Part shown: piece by piece, positions 47,868-55,875 of the stretch
Layout: each line of letters begins with the position of its first letter
Position numbering within the stretch: the first letter of the stretch is position 1
NCBI GenBank assembly: GCA_035531755.1
Contig: DATKSK010000023.1
Span: 1 to 64,000 of the forward strand
DNA from: Acidimicrobiales bacterium
GTDB taxonomy: Bacteria; Actinomycetota; Acidimicrobiia; Acidimicrobiales; UBA8190
Reading direction: 5' to 3'
DNA length: 64,000 nt
The notes under the pieces: generated by a model
Databases searched by the model: none
Seen by the model: the letters and a program-made list of their open reading frames with translations, nothing else
Told to the model about the DNA's origin: nothing
Translations under genes and position numbers: made by a program

Positions 47868-49247
47868 ATGGGGACTCCCGCGCACGAAGCCACCACGCGC
47901 CATCTCGGCGCCGCTTACCCGTTCGTCAGCGAGCCCGGCTTGGGCGCCGACGGGGTGCTCGTGGGACGCGACCTGCTCGGAGGAGCGTTCGCGTACGACC
48001 CGTTCGCCCTCTACCGACGGGGCGTGCTCACGAATCCGAACATGGTCGTCGTCGGGCAGATCGGCCGGGGCAAGAGCGCTTTCGTGAAGACCTACCTGTG
48101 GCGTCAGGCCGCCTTCGGTCGCCGGGCCTGGGTCGTGGATCCCAAGGGTGAGTACGGCGCGCTGGCCCGTGCCTGGGGCGTCGAGCCGGTGGCGGTGCGC
48201 CCGGGGGGCGACGTGCGGTTGAACCCGTTGGACGCCGTCCCGTCGAGTGCGGCCCGCGCCGGCGGCGAGCCCGGTGGGGACCAGGTGGACCGCCATCGGT
48301 CCGAGCTGCTCTCCTCGCTGGCGGCGGCGAGCCTCGGACGCCCACTCCTGCCGACCGAGCGCAGCGCACTGGAGCTGGCCGTGGCCGACGCCTCGGCGTT
48401 GCCGCATGGCCCGGCGCACCGCGGCGCCCCGCCACCGGGGCCCACGCTCCCGACGGTGGTGGACGCGCTGCTGCGCCCGACGGCCGCCGCGGCGCGCACC
48501 GTCGGCACCGACGCCGCCGGGTTGGCCGCCGACGGCCGGCACGTGGCGCTCGAATTGCGTCGCCTGGTCGCCGGCGATCTCCGGGGCATGTTCGACGGGC
48601 CGACGTCTCGGGGGATCCGGCTCGACGCCCCGCTCGTCGTCCTCGACCTCTCCGCCGTCTACCACTCCGCCGCGCTCGGCGTGCTGATGACGTGCGCCAC
48701 CGCGTGGTTGCAGGCGGCCCTGGCCGCCGGTGCCGCCGACACTGCCGTCGGCACGACCGGCACCGACGGCGGCGTTGTGCTGGTCGTCGACGAGGCGTGG
48801 GCCATCCTCGCCAACCTCGGCGTGGCGCGCTGGCTCCAGTCGTCGTGGAAGCTGTCGCGCGCCCGGGGTGTGGCCAATGTCGCCGTGCTCCACCGCCTGT
48901 CGGACCTCGAGACGACAGGGGCGGCCGGCTCGGAGCAGGTCGGCCTGGCCCAGGGGCTGCTCGCCGATTCGGAGACACGGGTCGTGTACGCCCAACCCCC
49001 GGGCGAGGTCGAGCGCGCCGCGTCACTGCTGGGCTTGTCGTCCACCGAAGTCGAGCTCGTGCCCCATCTGCGTCGCGGCGTGGCGCTGTGGAAGGTGGGC
49101 ACGCGGTCCTTTCTGGTGGAGCACCGCCTGTCACCCCACGAAGCGACCATCGTCGATACCGACGCCCGCATGGGTGGCGGCGGTGGCAGCGCGCCCAGCG
49201 CACCCGGCGCGCACGGTGCCATCGCCCCTGATCGGTCCGACCGGTGA
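47868..49247 (+). CDS. VirB4-like ATPase (C-terminal ATPase half)
   Basis: The 459-residue protein has Walker A in VVGQIGRGKSAFVKT near residue 65, the following VVDPKGEYGALA, and Walker B in VVLVVDEAWAIL, then the LHRLSDLE and LADSETRVVYAQP blocks characteristic of VirB4/TraC ATPases. It is much shorter than full VirB4 because the N-terminal domain appears to be encoded by the preceding gene. It would energise assembly and transport of the secretion complex. The TGA overlaps the next GTG. Confidence 0.85.
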   Translation: MGTPAHEATTRHLGAAYPFVSEPGLGADGVLVGRDLLGGAFAYDPFALYRRGVLTNPNMVVVGQIGRGKSAFVKTYLWRQAAFGRRAWVVDPKGEYGALARAWGVEPVAVRPGGDVRLNPLDAVPSSAARAGGEPGGDQVDRHRSELLSSLAAASLGRPLLPTERSALELAVADASALPHGPAHRGAPPPGPTLPTVVDALLRPTAAAARTVGTDAAGLAADGRHVALELRRLVAGDLRGMFDGPTSRGIRLDAPLVVLDLSAVYHSAALGVLMTCATAWLQAALAAGAADTAVGTTGTDGGVVLVVDEAWAILANLGVARWLQSSWKLSRARGVANVAVLHRLSDLETTGAAGSEQVGLAQGLLADSETRVVYAQPPGEVERAASLLGLSSTEVELVPHLRRGVALWKVGTRSFLVEHRLSPHEATIVDTDARMGGGGGSAPSAPGAHGAIAPDRSDR

Positions 49248-50845
49248 GCGGGCTCGTGCCGGTCGTCCTGGCGGTGGCGGCGGGATGGGGCGTGGTGGTG
49301 TCCCGGAGCGGGGGGCGCGCCGGGTCGTTCGGACACCGGCGTCCGGGCCCGGCGCAGGGCGCGCCGGGACGGTCCGTCCTGCCGGGCCGGACGCGGTGGG
49401 GTGCGGCTCGCTCCCGGCCCGACGACGACCCGGCTCGCTGGGCCACGCCCCGCGATGCCCGTCCCTTGGCCGTACGCGGGCCCACGCCTGGCCGGCTGTC
49501 GCTCGGTGTGGCGCGCCGTCGGTTGCTGGCGGCCGAGCGCGGTCACTCCGTGCTCGTCGTCGGACCGACCCAGAGCCGCAAGACGAGCGGCTTCGCCGTG
49601 CCCGCCATCCTCGAGTGGGCGGGGCCCGTGGTGGCGGCGTCGGTGAAGTCCGACCTCGTCCGCAACACCATGGCCTGGCGCCGCCGGTGCGGACGGGTGT
49701 CGGTGTACGACCCGATGGCCGTGACCGGGCTGGCGCGGGCGTCGTGGTCCCCGCTCCAGGCGGCGGTGACATGGGAGGGCGCACGCCGCATCGCGCAGTC
49801 GCTGACCGAGGTGGCCCGGTCCTCGGCGGGATCGATGACCGACGGCGACTTCTGGTACTCGACGGCGGCCAAGCTCCTCGCGCCGCTGCTGCTGGCCGCC
49901 GCCGCCTCGGGCCGGACGATGGCGGACGTCGTCCGCTGGATCGACACCCAGGAGGTGGACGAGGTCTACGACGCCCTCATGATGTCCGGCGACGGCCCGG
50001 CCCTCCAGGCGGCCCGGGCCTCGTGGGCACGCGACGACCGCCAGCGCAGCGCGGTCTACACGACGGCGGAGACGGTGGTGGAGGTCTTCGCCGACCCCGT
50101 GGTGGCGACCTCCGAGTGCCAACCACGTGCCGACGCCGGCGCTGACTGCGCCGCGGGCGCCGCGGGCGCCGCGGGCGCCGCGGGCGCCGGTGCGAGCCCG
50201 GCCGCCGTGGCGGGGGAGGCGTTCGACCCGGTGCGCATGCTCGACGAGTCCGGCACGCTCTACCTCTGCGCGCCGGCACACGATCAGCGCCGGCTCCGTC
50301 CGGTGTTCGCCACCCTGGTCGCCCAGGTGGTCGAGGCCGCCTACGAGCGCGCCTCGAGGCTCGGGTCGCCCCTCGACCCGCCCCTCCTCGTGGTGCTCGA
50401 CGAGGCCGCCAACGTCGCCCCCCTGGCCGAGCTCGACGTGCTGGCGTCGACGGCGGCCGGCCATGGCGTGCAGCTCGTGACGGTCTGGCAGGACCTCGCC
50501 CAGGTGCACGCCCGCTACGGCGCGCGGGCGGGGAGCGTCGTGAACAACCACCGGGTGAAGGTGTTCCTGTCGGGCATCGCCGATCCCGGCACGCTCGAGC
50601 ACGCCAGCGCGCTGATCGGCGACACCGAGCGTCGCTCGGTGACGACCACGGTCGACGGGTACGGCGCCGCCTCGGTGACCGAGTCCCCGGCCTTCCGGCG
50701 GCTGGCGCCCGCAGACGCCCTGCGGCGCATCCGCCCCGGTGAAGGAGTGGTGGTGTCCGGCCACCTCCCGCCGATCCGGCTCGCCCTGCGCCCCTGGCAG
50801 GACGATCGTGCACTGCGGGCACGCGCCGAGGCCGACGCCACGTAG
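49244..50845 (+). CDS. VirD4/TraG-like coupling ATPase
   Basis: The 533-residue protein has a single short N-terminal hydrophobic segment, Walker A GPTQSRKTSGF near residue 107, Walker B LLVVLDEAANVAPL and the downstream VTVWQDLAQVHARYG block of TraG/VirD4 coupling proteins. These recruit substrates, usually relaxase-DNA complexes, to type IV machines. An Ala/Gly repeat (GAAGAAGAAG) interrupts the middle at about residue 305. It ends the operon; the P450 gene 17 bp later has its own -10 element. Confidence 0.86.
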   Translation: MSGLVPVVLAVAAGWGVVVSRSGGRAGSFGHRRPGPAQGAPGRSVLPGRTRWGAARSRPDDDPARWATPRDARPLAVRGPTPGRLSLGVARRRLLAAERGHSVLVVGPTQSRKTSGFAVPAILEWAGPVVAASVKSDLVRNTMAWRRRCGRVSVYDPMAVTGLARASWSPLQAAVTWEGARRIAQSLTEVARSSAGSMTDGDFWYSTAAKLLAPLLLAAAASGRTMADVVRWIDTQEVDEVYDALMMSGDGPALQAARASWARDDRQRSAVYTTAETVVEVFADPVVATSECQPRADAGADCAAGAAGAAGAAGAGASPAAVAGEAFDPVRMLDESGTLYLCAPAHDQRRLRPVFATLVAQVVEAAYERASRLGSPLDPPLLVVLDEAANVAPLAELDVLASTAAGHGVQLVTVWQDLAQVHARYGARAGSVVNNHRVKVFLSGIADPGTLEHASALIGDTERRSVTTTVDGYGAASVTESPAFRRLAPADALRRIRPGEGVVVSGHLPPIRLALRPWQDDRALRARAEADAT

Positions 50846-50850
50846 GCGGC

Positions 50851-50856
50851 TACCGT
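50851..50856 (+). promoter_or_regulatory. -10 element of the P450 gene (leaderless)
   Basis: TACCGT lies 6 nt before the GTG at 50863. It suggests that the P450 is not simply the last gene of the secretion-like operon. Confidence 0.4.
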
Positions 50857-50862
50857 GGCCCC

Positions 50863-52206
50863 GTGGTCGACGAGGCAGCGCCCGGCACCGCCCAGCCCGG
50901 CTTGGCGGAGCTGGTGGCCCAGCGCACCGCGCAGTTCCACGAGGCGGCGCGCACCGTGCGCGACGCGGCCGAAGCCGCCGGCACCCTCGTCTGGGACCCC
51001 TACGACCCGGCCTGGGTCGCGGACCCCTACGGCGTCTATGCCGCCCTGCGCCGGGACAACCCCGTGCACCGCAACGCCCTCGGGTTCTGGGTATTCACCC
51101 GGCACGCCGACTGCCTGGCCGTGCTGCGCGACCGGCGGTCGAGCAGCGACGGCCGCAACGTCGACGGCGGCTCGGTCGTCCCGCTGCGCGCCGACGAGTT
51201 CGGGCCACGGTCGGGGCCCGAGACCATGCTCGCCGAGATGGCGCCGTTCCTGTTCCGCGACCCGCCGGACCACACGCGCCTGCGCGGCCTGGTGCAGAAG
51301 GCCTTTACGCCCCGCGTCGTCGAGGGTCTGCGGCCCCGGGTGGAGGAGATCTGCGACGAGCTGCTCGACGCCGCCTTGGCGCGCGGGGAGGCGGACCTGG
51401 TCGCCGACTACGCCTACCCGCTGCCCGTGCAGATCATCGTGGAGATGCTCGGCGTCCCCGCCGAGGACCACGAGCAGTTCCGCGTGTGGTCCGACGCGCT
51501 GGCGAGGGGCCTCGACCCCGACTTCCTGCTCCCGCCGGAGGCCGTGCAGCAGCGCCTGGGGGCCATCCTGTCGTTCGTGCAGTACTTCGCCTCGCTCATC
51601 GAGCAGCGCCGCACGCGCCCGGGCGAGGACCTGCTCAGCCGGTTGATCGCCGCCGAGGAGCAGGGCGACGTGCTCACCCAGGGAGAGCTGCTCTCCACGT
51701 GCATCCTGCTGCTCGTGGCCGGCCACGAAACGACGGTGAACCTGGTGTCGGGTGGGGCGCTGGCGCTCATGGAGCATCCCGACCAGCTGGCCCGGTTCCG
51801 CGACGACTTGTCCGTGATGCGCAGCGGCGTGGAGGAGATGCTGCGCTTCGTGCCCCCGGTGCAGCTGACGGGGCGGGTGGCGCTCGAGGACATGGAGGTC
51901 GGGGGGGCCCGCATCGCCGCCGGCGAGTTCTCCATGCTGCTCATCGGGTCGGCCAACCGCGACCCCGACGCCTTCGACGATCCCGACACCTTCGACGTGG
52001 GCCGCGCCGACAACAACCACCTGGGCTTCGGCTTCGGCATCCACCACTGCCTCGGCGCGCCGCTCGCCCGGCTCGAGGCGCAGATCGCGCTGCCCGCCCT
52101 GCTGCGCCGGGCCCGGCGCCTGGAGCGCACCACCGACCAGCTGCTCTACAAGGAGAACATCGTGTTGCGGGGGCTGCAGGCCCTTCCCGTCAGCCTGTCG
52201 GCCTGA
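50863..52206 (+). CDS. Cytochrome P450
   Basis: The 447-residue bacterial P450 has the I-helix motif AGHETT, the ExxR motif in EEMLRF and the heme-binding loop FGFGIHHCLGAPLARLE with the Cys ligand. The DPPDHTRLRGLVQKAFTP block places it among soluble CYP107/CYP142-like enzymes. The substrate is unknown and no ferredoxin partner is adjacent. The start GTG is supported by TACCGT 6 nt upstream. Confidence 0.93.
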   Translation: MVDEAAPGTAQPGLAELVAQRTAQFHEAARTVRDAAEAAGTLVWDPYDPAWVADPYGVYAALRRDNPVHRNALGFWVFTRHADCLAVLRDRRSSSDGRNVDGGSVVPLRADEFGPRSGPETMLAEMAPFLFRDPPDHTRLRGLVQKAFTPRVVEGLRPRVEEICDELLDAALARGEADLVADYAYPLPVQIIVEMLGVPAEDHEQFRVWSDALARGLDPDFLLPPEAVQQRLGAILSFVQYFASLIEQRRTRPGEDLLSRLIAAEEQGDVLTQGELLSTCILLLVAGHETTVNLVSGGALALMEHPDQLARFRDDLSVMRSGVEEMLRFVPPVQLTGRVALEDMEVGGARIAAGEFSMLLIGSANRDPDAFDDPDTFDVGRADNNHLGFGFGIHHCLGAPLARLEAQIALPALLRRARRLERTTDQLLYKENIVLRGLQALPVSLSA

Positions 52207-52253
52207 CCGGACCGTCCGCACCGGCCGGCGGCACGAGCGGGACCGGCGCAGGA

Positions 52254-53675
52254 TCAGAGCGGGGCGCCCGGCGCCACCAGGGGCCAGGGGCGCTCGCGCT
52301 CGGCGATCAGGGCCAGGTCGAGCAGCAGCTCCTCCTGGTGGTGCCGGCCGATGACCTGCATCCCCACGGGCAGCCCGTCGAAGGTGCCGACCGGGATCGA
52401 CACCGCCGGGTTCCCGTTGAAGTTGGCGGGGAAGGTGAGGTTCCCCTGGTTGGCGCCCACCCGCATGATGTCGCCGAACTTCTCCATGAGGTCGACGTCG
52501 CCGACCGTCACGGGCACGGGCCCTTCGGCGGTGAAGGCCACGTCGGGGTTGGTCGAGGCGAAGATGAAGTCGACGTCGTCGAGCAGGTCGGCCATCACCT
52601 CGTGTGCCTCCACCCGGAACCGCTCAGCGGCGGCGGCCATGGCGAGGTCGTAGTGGTGGGAGGCGATGTTCATCCCCAGCATGATCTCGCCCGTGAGGTC
52701 CTGCTCGCACGCCGGGTACCGCTCCCCGAGGTCAGCGGCCAGCGTCACGAGATTGGACATGGCCCATTCCATGAGCGCCGACGGGAACGACACCACCACG
52801 TCCACGCGGGCCAGCCCGGCGTCGGCGACGAGCGCCTCGGCGGCCGAGGCGACACGCGCCGCGACCTCGGGGTGCACCACCGCCACGCCCAGGTCGACGG
52901 CGATCACGGCCCGCTTGCCGCGCAGGTCCTGGCGGTGGCTCCCGAGGCCGGCCTCCCACCCCTCGACGCGCGGCAGGCTGAGAGTGTCGTGCGGGTCGTA
53001 GCCGTTGCACACGTCGAACCACCGCGCCGTGTCGCGCACCGACCGGCTGATGCACCCGAGCGTGACGGTGTGGGGGATCTGGTGCGTGAACGGGCCCTTG
53101 GGGATGCGCCCGAAGTTCGACTTCAGGCCGAACATGCCCGTGAAGCCGGCGGGGATGCGGATCGACCCGCCCCCGTCACCGCCCGACGCGATGGGCACGA
53201 GGCCGCCGGCGACCGCCGCCGCCGACCCGCCCGAGGAGCCCCCCGGCGTGCGCTCGAGGTTCCACGGGTTGCGCGTGGTGCCGTGCAGCTTGGTGTGGGT
53301 GACGTTGATGCCGCCGAACTCGCTGGAGGTGGTCTGGCCCGCCAGGACGGCCCCGGCGTCGACGAGCCGGTGGACGTGGGTGCTCGTGTGGTCGGCCACC
53401 CGGTCGGCGTAGACGAGGGACGCTTCGGTGTAGGGCCAGCCTGCGACGGGCTCGAGCTCCTTGATCCCCACCGGCAGCCCCCCGAAGGGAAGCGACACGT
53501 CCGCCTGCGCCGCGACCCGGCGGGCCGCCTCGGCGTCGACGTGGCTGAAGGCGTTCAGGCCCGAGCGCTCGACGGCGGCCAGGGTGGCGTCGAGCGCCTC
53601 CAGGGGGCTGATCTCGCCCTTGCGGAAGGAGTCGACGAGCGAGCAGGCGTCCCCGGTCCACGGTGCGTCGGTCAT
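52254..53675 (-). CDS. Amidase signature-family hydrolase
   Basis: The 473-residue enzyme shows the Ser-cisSer-Lys catalytic set: Lys in VGIKELEPV, the nucleophile loop TPGGSSGGSAAAVA and ASGGDGGGSIRIPA, and a C-terminal GLPVGMQVIGRHHQE. It hydrolyses amides; the physiological substrate cannot be assigned, and it is not accompanied by GatB or GatC. The ATG start is 7 nt after TAGCCT. It is convergent with the P450 and divergent from bluB. Confidence 0.9.
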   Translation of the reverse strand: MTDAPWTGDACSLVDSFRKGEISPLEALDATLAAVERSGLNAFSHVDAEAARRVAAQADVSLPFGGLPVGIKELEPVAGWPYTEASLVYADRVADHTSTHVHRLVDAGAVLAGQTTSSEFGGINVTHTKLHGTTRNPWNLERTPGGSSGGSAAAVAGGLVPIASGGDGGGSIRIPAGFTGMFGLKSNFGRIPKGPFTHQIPHTVTLGCISRSVRDTARWFDVCNGYDPHDTLSLPRVEGWEAGLGSHRQDLRGKRAVIAVDLGVAVVHPEVAARVASAAEALVADAGLARVDVVVSFPSALMEWAMSNLVTLAADLGERYPACEQDLTGEIMLGMNIASHHYDLAMAAAAERFRVEAHEVMADLLDDVDFIFASTNPDVAFTAEGPVPVTVGDVDLMEKFGDIMRVGANQGNLTFPANFNGNPAVSIPVGTFDGLPVGMQVIGRHHQEELLLDLALIAERERPWPLVAPGAPL

Positions 53676-53682
53676 GGCGCGG

Positions 53683-53688
53683 AGGCTA
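53683..53688 (-). promoter_or_regulatory. -10 element of the amidase gene (leaderless)
   Basis: TAGCCT on the minus strand is 7 nt before the ATG, the same arrangement as in the PHP and ABC ATPase genes. Confidence 0.45.
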
Positions 53689-53804
53689 CCGCGCACGGTC
53701 GGGAACGGCTCGGGCCCGCCGGCGGTCACGGACCGGCCGGCGTCAGGGAAGCACGCGGTCGGGGGCCTGGGCACCACGCGGCCGGCCGGCGGGGCCTGCG
53801 CTTG

Positions 53805-53810
53805 TAAGGT
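53805..53810 (+). promoter_or_regulatory. -10 element of bluB (leaderless)
   Basis: TAAGGT is followed by GCGCGC and then the bluB ATG, a 6-nt spacing. Confidence 0.45.
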
Positions 53811-53816
53811 GCGCGC

Positions 53817-54707
53817 ATGGAGCCGCACCGGTCCGGGCCTGCCGATCCCACGGACACGGCGGGCGCCGTGGGCACCGCCCCGGCCCCCGGCGCTCCCCCC
53901 GCCTTCTACGACGTGGTCCATCGCCGGCGCGACGTGCGGGCCGAGTTCAGCGGCGAGCCCGTCGACGAGGAGGTCCTCGCCCGGGTGCTGGGGGCCGCCC
54001 ACAGCGCTCCCAGCGTGGGCCTGTCGCAGCCGTGGGACTTCGTCCTCGTCACCGACGACGCCGTCCGGCGCGCGTTCTGGGCGCATGTCCAGGAGGAGCG
54101 CAGCACCTTCGCGGCGTCCCTCGAAGGCGAGCGCGCCGAGCGGTTCGCCGGCATCAAGATCGACGGGATCCTCGAGGCGAGCCTGTCGGTGGTGGTGACC
54201 TACGACCCCGCTCGCGGGGCGCCGGGCGTGCTCGGCCGCCACGCCATCGCCGACGCCGGCCTGTACTCGGTGTGCCTCGCCATCGAGAACATGTGGCTGG
54301 CGTGCACGGCCGAGGGCTGGGGCATGGGGTGGGTGTCGTTCTACCGGGAATCCTTCCTGCGCGAGCTGCTGCACATCCCCGACGGTGTCCGGCCGGTGGC
54401 GTGGTTGTGCGTGGGCCCGGTGGGAACGCTGCAGGACACCCCCGACCTCGAGCGCCACGGCTGGCGGTCGCGCCTGCCCCTCGACGCGGTGTTGCATCTC
54501 GACCACTGGGAGATCGGCGGCGCCGAGGCGCTGCACACCGCGGCCGGGGGACGCGCCGTCGACACCGCCGCCGGGGGGCGCGCCGTCGACACCGCGGCCG
54601 GGGGGCGCGCCGTCGACACCGCGGCCGGGGGGCGCGCCCTCGACACCGCGGCCGGGGGGCGCGCCCTCGACACCGCGGCCGGGGCTGGACGAGGAGGCGC
54701 ACGATGA
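53817..54707 (+). CDS. bluB: 5,6-dimethylbenzimidazole synthase BluB with repetitive tail
   Basis: Residues 28-240 match BluB, the nitroreductase-fold enzyme that breaks down FMNH2 to make the lower ligand of vitamin B12: YDVVHRRRDVRAEF, AAHSAPSVGLSQPWDFVLV and GWGMGWVSFY are diagnostic. Residues after about 240 are five copies of TAAGGRAVD, encoded by 27-bp tandem repeats, which are absent from the family and probably disordered. The stop overlaps the ppgK ATG (ATGA). No other B12 genes are in the window. Confidence 0.87.
   Translation: MEPHRSGPADPTDTAGAVGTAPAPGAPPAFYDVVHRRRDVRAEFSGEPVDEEVLARVLGAAHSAPSVGLSQPWDFVLVTDDAVRRAFWAHVQEERSTFAASLEGERAERFAGIKIDGILEASLSVVVTYDPARGAPGVLGRHAIADAGLYSVCLAIENMWLACTAEGWGMGWVSFYRESFLRELLHIPDGVRPVAWLCVGPVGTLQDTPDLERHGWRSRLPLDAVLHLDHWEIGGAEALHTAAGGRAVDTAAGGRAVDTAAGGRAVDTAAGGRALDTAAGGRALDTAAGAGRGGAR
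54537..54684 (+). repeat. Five 27-bp tandem repeats encoding the BluB tail
   Basis: Units begin at 54537, 54564, 54591, 54618 and 54645, with a partial sixth. They encode TAAGGRAVD or TAAGGRALD and keep the frame. Near-identity implies recent expansion. Confidence 0.88.
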
Positions 54708-55486
54708 CCGAGCAGCCCACCCCGAGCCGGTCCCCCGAGGCCCCGCTGACCCTCGCCATCGACATCGGGGGGACGGGGCTCAAGGCGTCGGTGCTCGACG
54801 CCACCGGGGCGATGGTGGCCGACCGCGTCGTGGTGCGGACCACGTACCCGTGCCCCCCGGCGACGATGATCGACGACCTCGTGGCGCTGGTCGCCCCGCT
54901 CCCGTCCGCCGACCGGGTGTCGGCGGGATTCCCGGGGATGGTGCGCAACGGGCGTGTGCTGTCGGCACCGCACTTCATCACCGAGCACGGCCCGGGGACC
55001 ACGATCGACCCGGTGCTCGTCAAGCTGTGGTCGGGGTTCGACCTCGCCGGGGGGCTCTCGAAGCGCCTGGGCCGGCCCACCCGGGTCGCCAACGACGCTG
55101 ACGTCCAGGGCGCCGCCGTCGTGACCAGAAGAGGGCTCGAGCTCGTCGTGACCCTCGGCACGGGCGTCGGGACCGCTTTCTTCTACGACGGCCGCCTGCT
55201 GCCGCACCTGGAGTTCGCCCATCACCCCTTCCTGAAGGGCGACACCTACAACGAGCAGATCGGCGACGCGGCGCGCAAGGCCATCGGCAACGCCCGCTGG
55301 AACAAGCGCGTGCGCAAGGCCATCGTCACGCTGCGGGCGCTGTCGTTCTTCGACCACTGCTTCATCGGGGGCGGCAATGCCAAAAAGCTGCATGCCGGCC
55401 TCGGCGACGATGTTTCCATCGTGGACAACACCGCCGGCATCCTCGGGGGGATCCGGCTGTGGGACGAGTCCCACATCGCGCTATGA
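54704..55486 (+). CDS. ppgK: Polyphosphate glucokinase-like ROK kinase
   Basis: The 260-residue ASKHA kinase has the phosphate-1 loop LAIDIGGTGLKASVLD, GFPGMVRNGRV, the NDADVQGAAVV block with the catalytic Asp and TLGTGVGTAFFYDG, all as in actinobacterial PpgK, which phosphorylates glucose with polyphosphate or ATP. It lacks the zinc-finger of ROK repressors. It overlaps bluB at its start and the LapA gene at its stop, so the three are translated as a unit. Confidence 0.85.
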   Translation: MTEQPTPSRSPEAPLTLAIDIGGTGLKASVLDATGAMVADRVVVRTTYPCPPATMIDDLVALVAPLPSADRVSAGFPGMVRNGRVLSAPHFITEHGPGTTIDPVLVKLWSGFDLAGGLSKRLGRPTRVANDADVQGAAVVTRRGLELVVTLGTGVGTAFFYDGRLLPHLEFAHHPFLKGDTYNEQIGDAARKAIGNARWNKRVRKAIVTLRALSFFDHCFIGGGNAKKLHAGLGDDVSIVDNTAGILGGIRLWDESHIAL

Positions 55487-55830
55487 CCGACGTCACGGGC
55501 GAGCGGCCCGGGCGCGAGGAGATGGAGCAGCTGGGGCGCCGGCGGCGGCGGCGGGCCATCCGGGGGCTGTCGTTGCTCGTCCTACTGGTGGTCGTCCTCG
55601 TCTTCGTGGTGCAGAACTCCCAACCCGTGCGCGTGCACTTCTGGTTCGTGAACCGCCATCCGCGCCTCATCTGGGTGGTACTCGCCTGCCTCGTTCTCGG
55701 CACGGTGTTCGGCTACGTCCTGGGTGGTCCCGAGCGCAAGGCCACGCGCCGGGCGCGCCGCCAGGAGAAGCAGGCCGAGCGCCAGCGACGCAAGGGCCGG
55801 ATCCAGGGCTCCGACGCACCACCGGCCTAG
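55483..55830 (+). CDS. LapA-domain (DUF1049) membrane protein
   Basis: The 115-residue protein has an Arg-rich N-terminus, two transmembrane helices (GLSLLVLLVVVLVFVV and IWVVLACLVLGTVFGYVLG) and the QNSQPVRVHFWF segment between them that marks the LapA family, followed by a basic helical C-terminus. LapA-type proteins act in envelope assembly in proteobacteria; the role here is unknown. Its ATG overlaps the ppgK stop. Confidence 0.82.
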   Translation: MTDVTGERPGREEMEQLGRRRRRRAIRGLSLLVLLVVVLVFVVQNSQPVRVHFWFVNRHPRLIWVVLACLVLGTVFGYVLGGPERKATRRARRQEKQAERQRRKGRIQGSDAPPA

Positions 55831-55862
55831 CGGCAGTGCCCTGACACGTCGTCGGCACCCGG

Positions 55863-55868
55863 TAGGTT
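55863..55868 (+). promoter_or_regulatory. -10 element of the quinone oxidoreductase gene (leaderless)
   Basis: TAGGTT lies 7 nt before the GTG at 55876. Confidence 0.42.
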
Positions 55869-55875
55869 TCGGCCC

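Noticed and set aside
44421-50845. An integrated conjugative element
   Set aside because: No integrase, excisionase, relaxase, replication protein, direct-repeat boundaries or tRNA insertion site are visible around the operon, so I describe it only as secretion-like.
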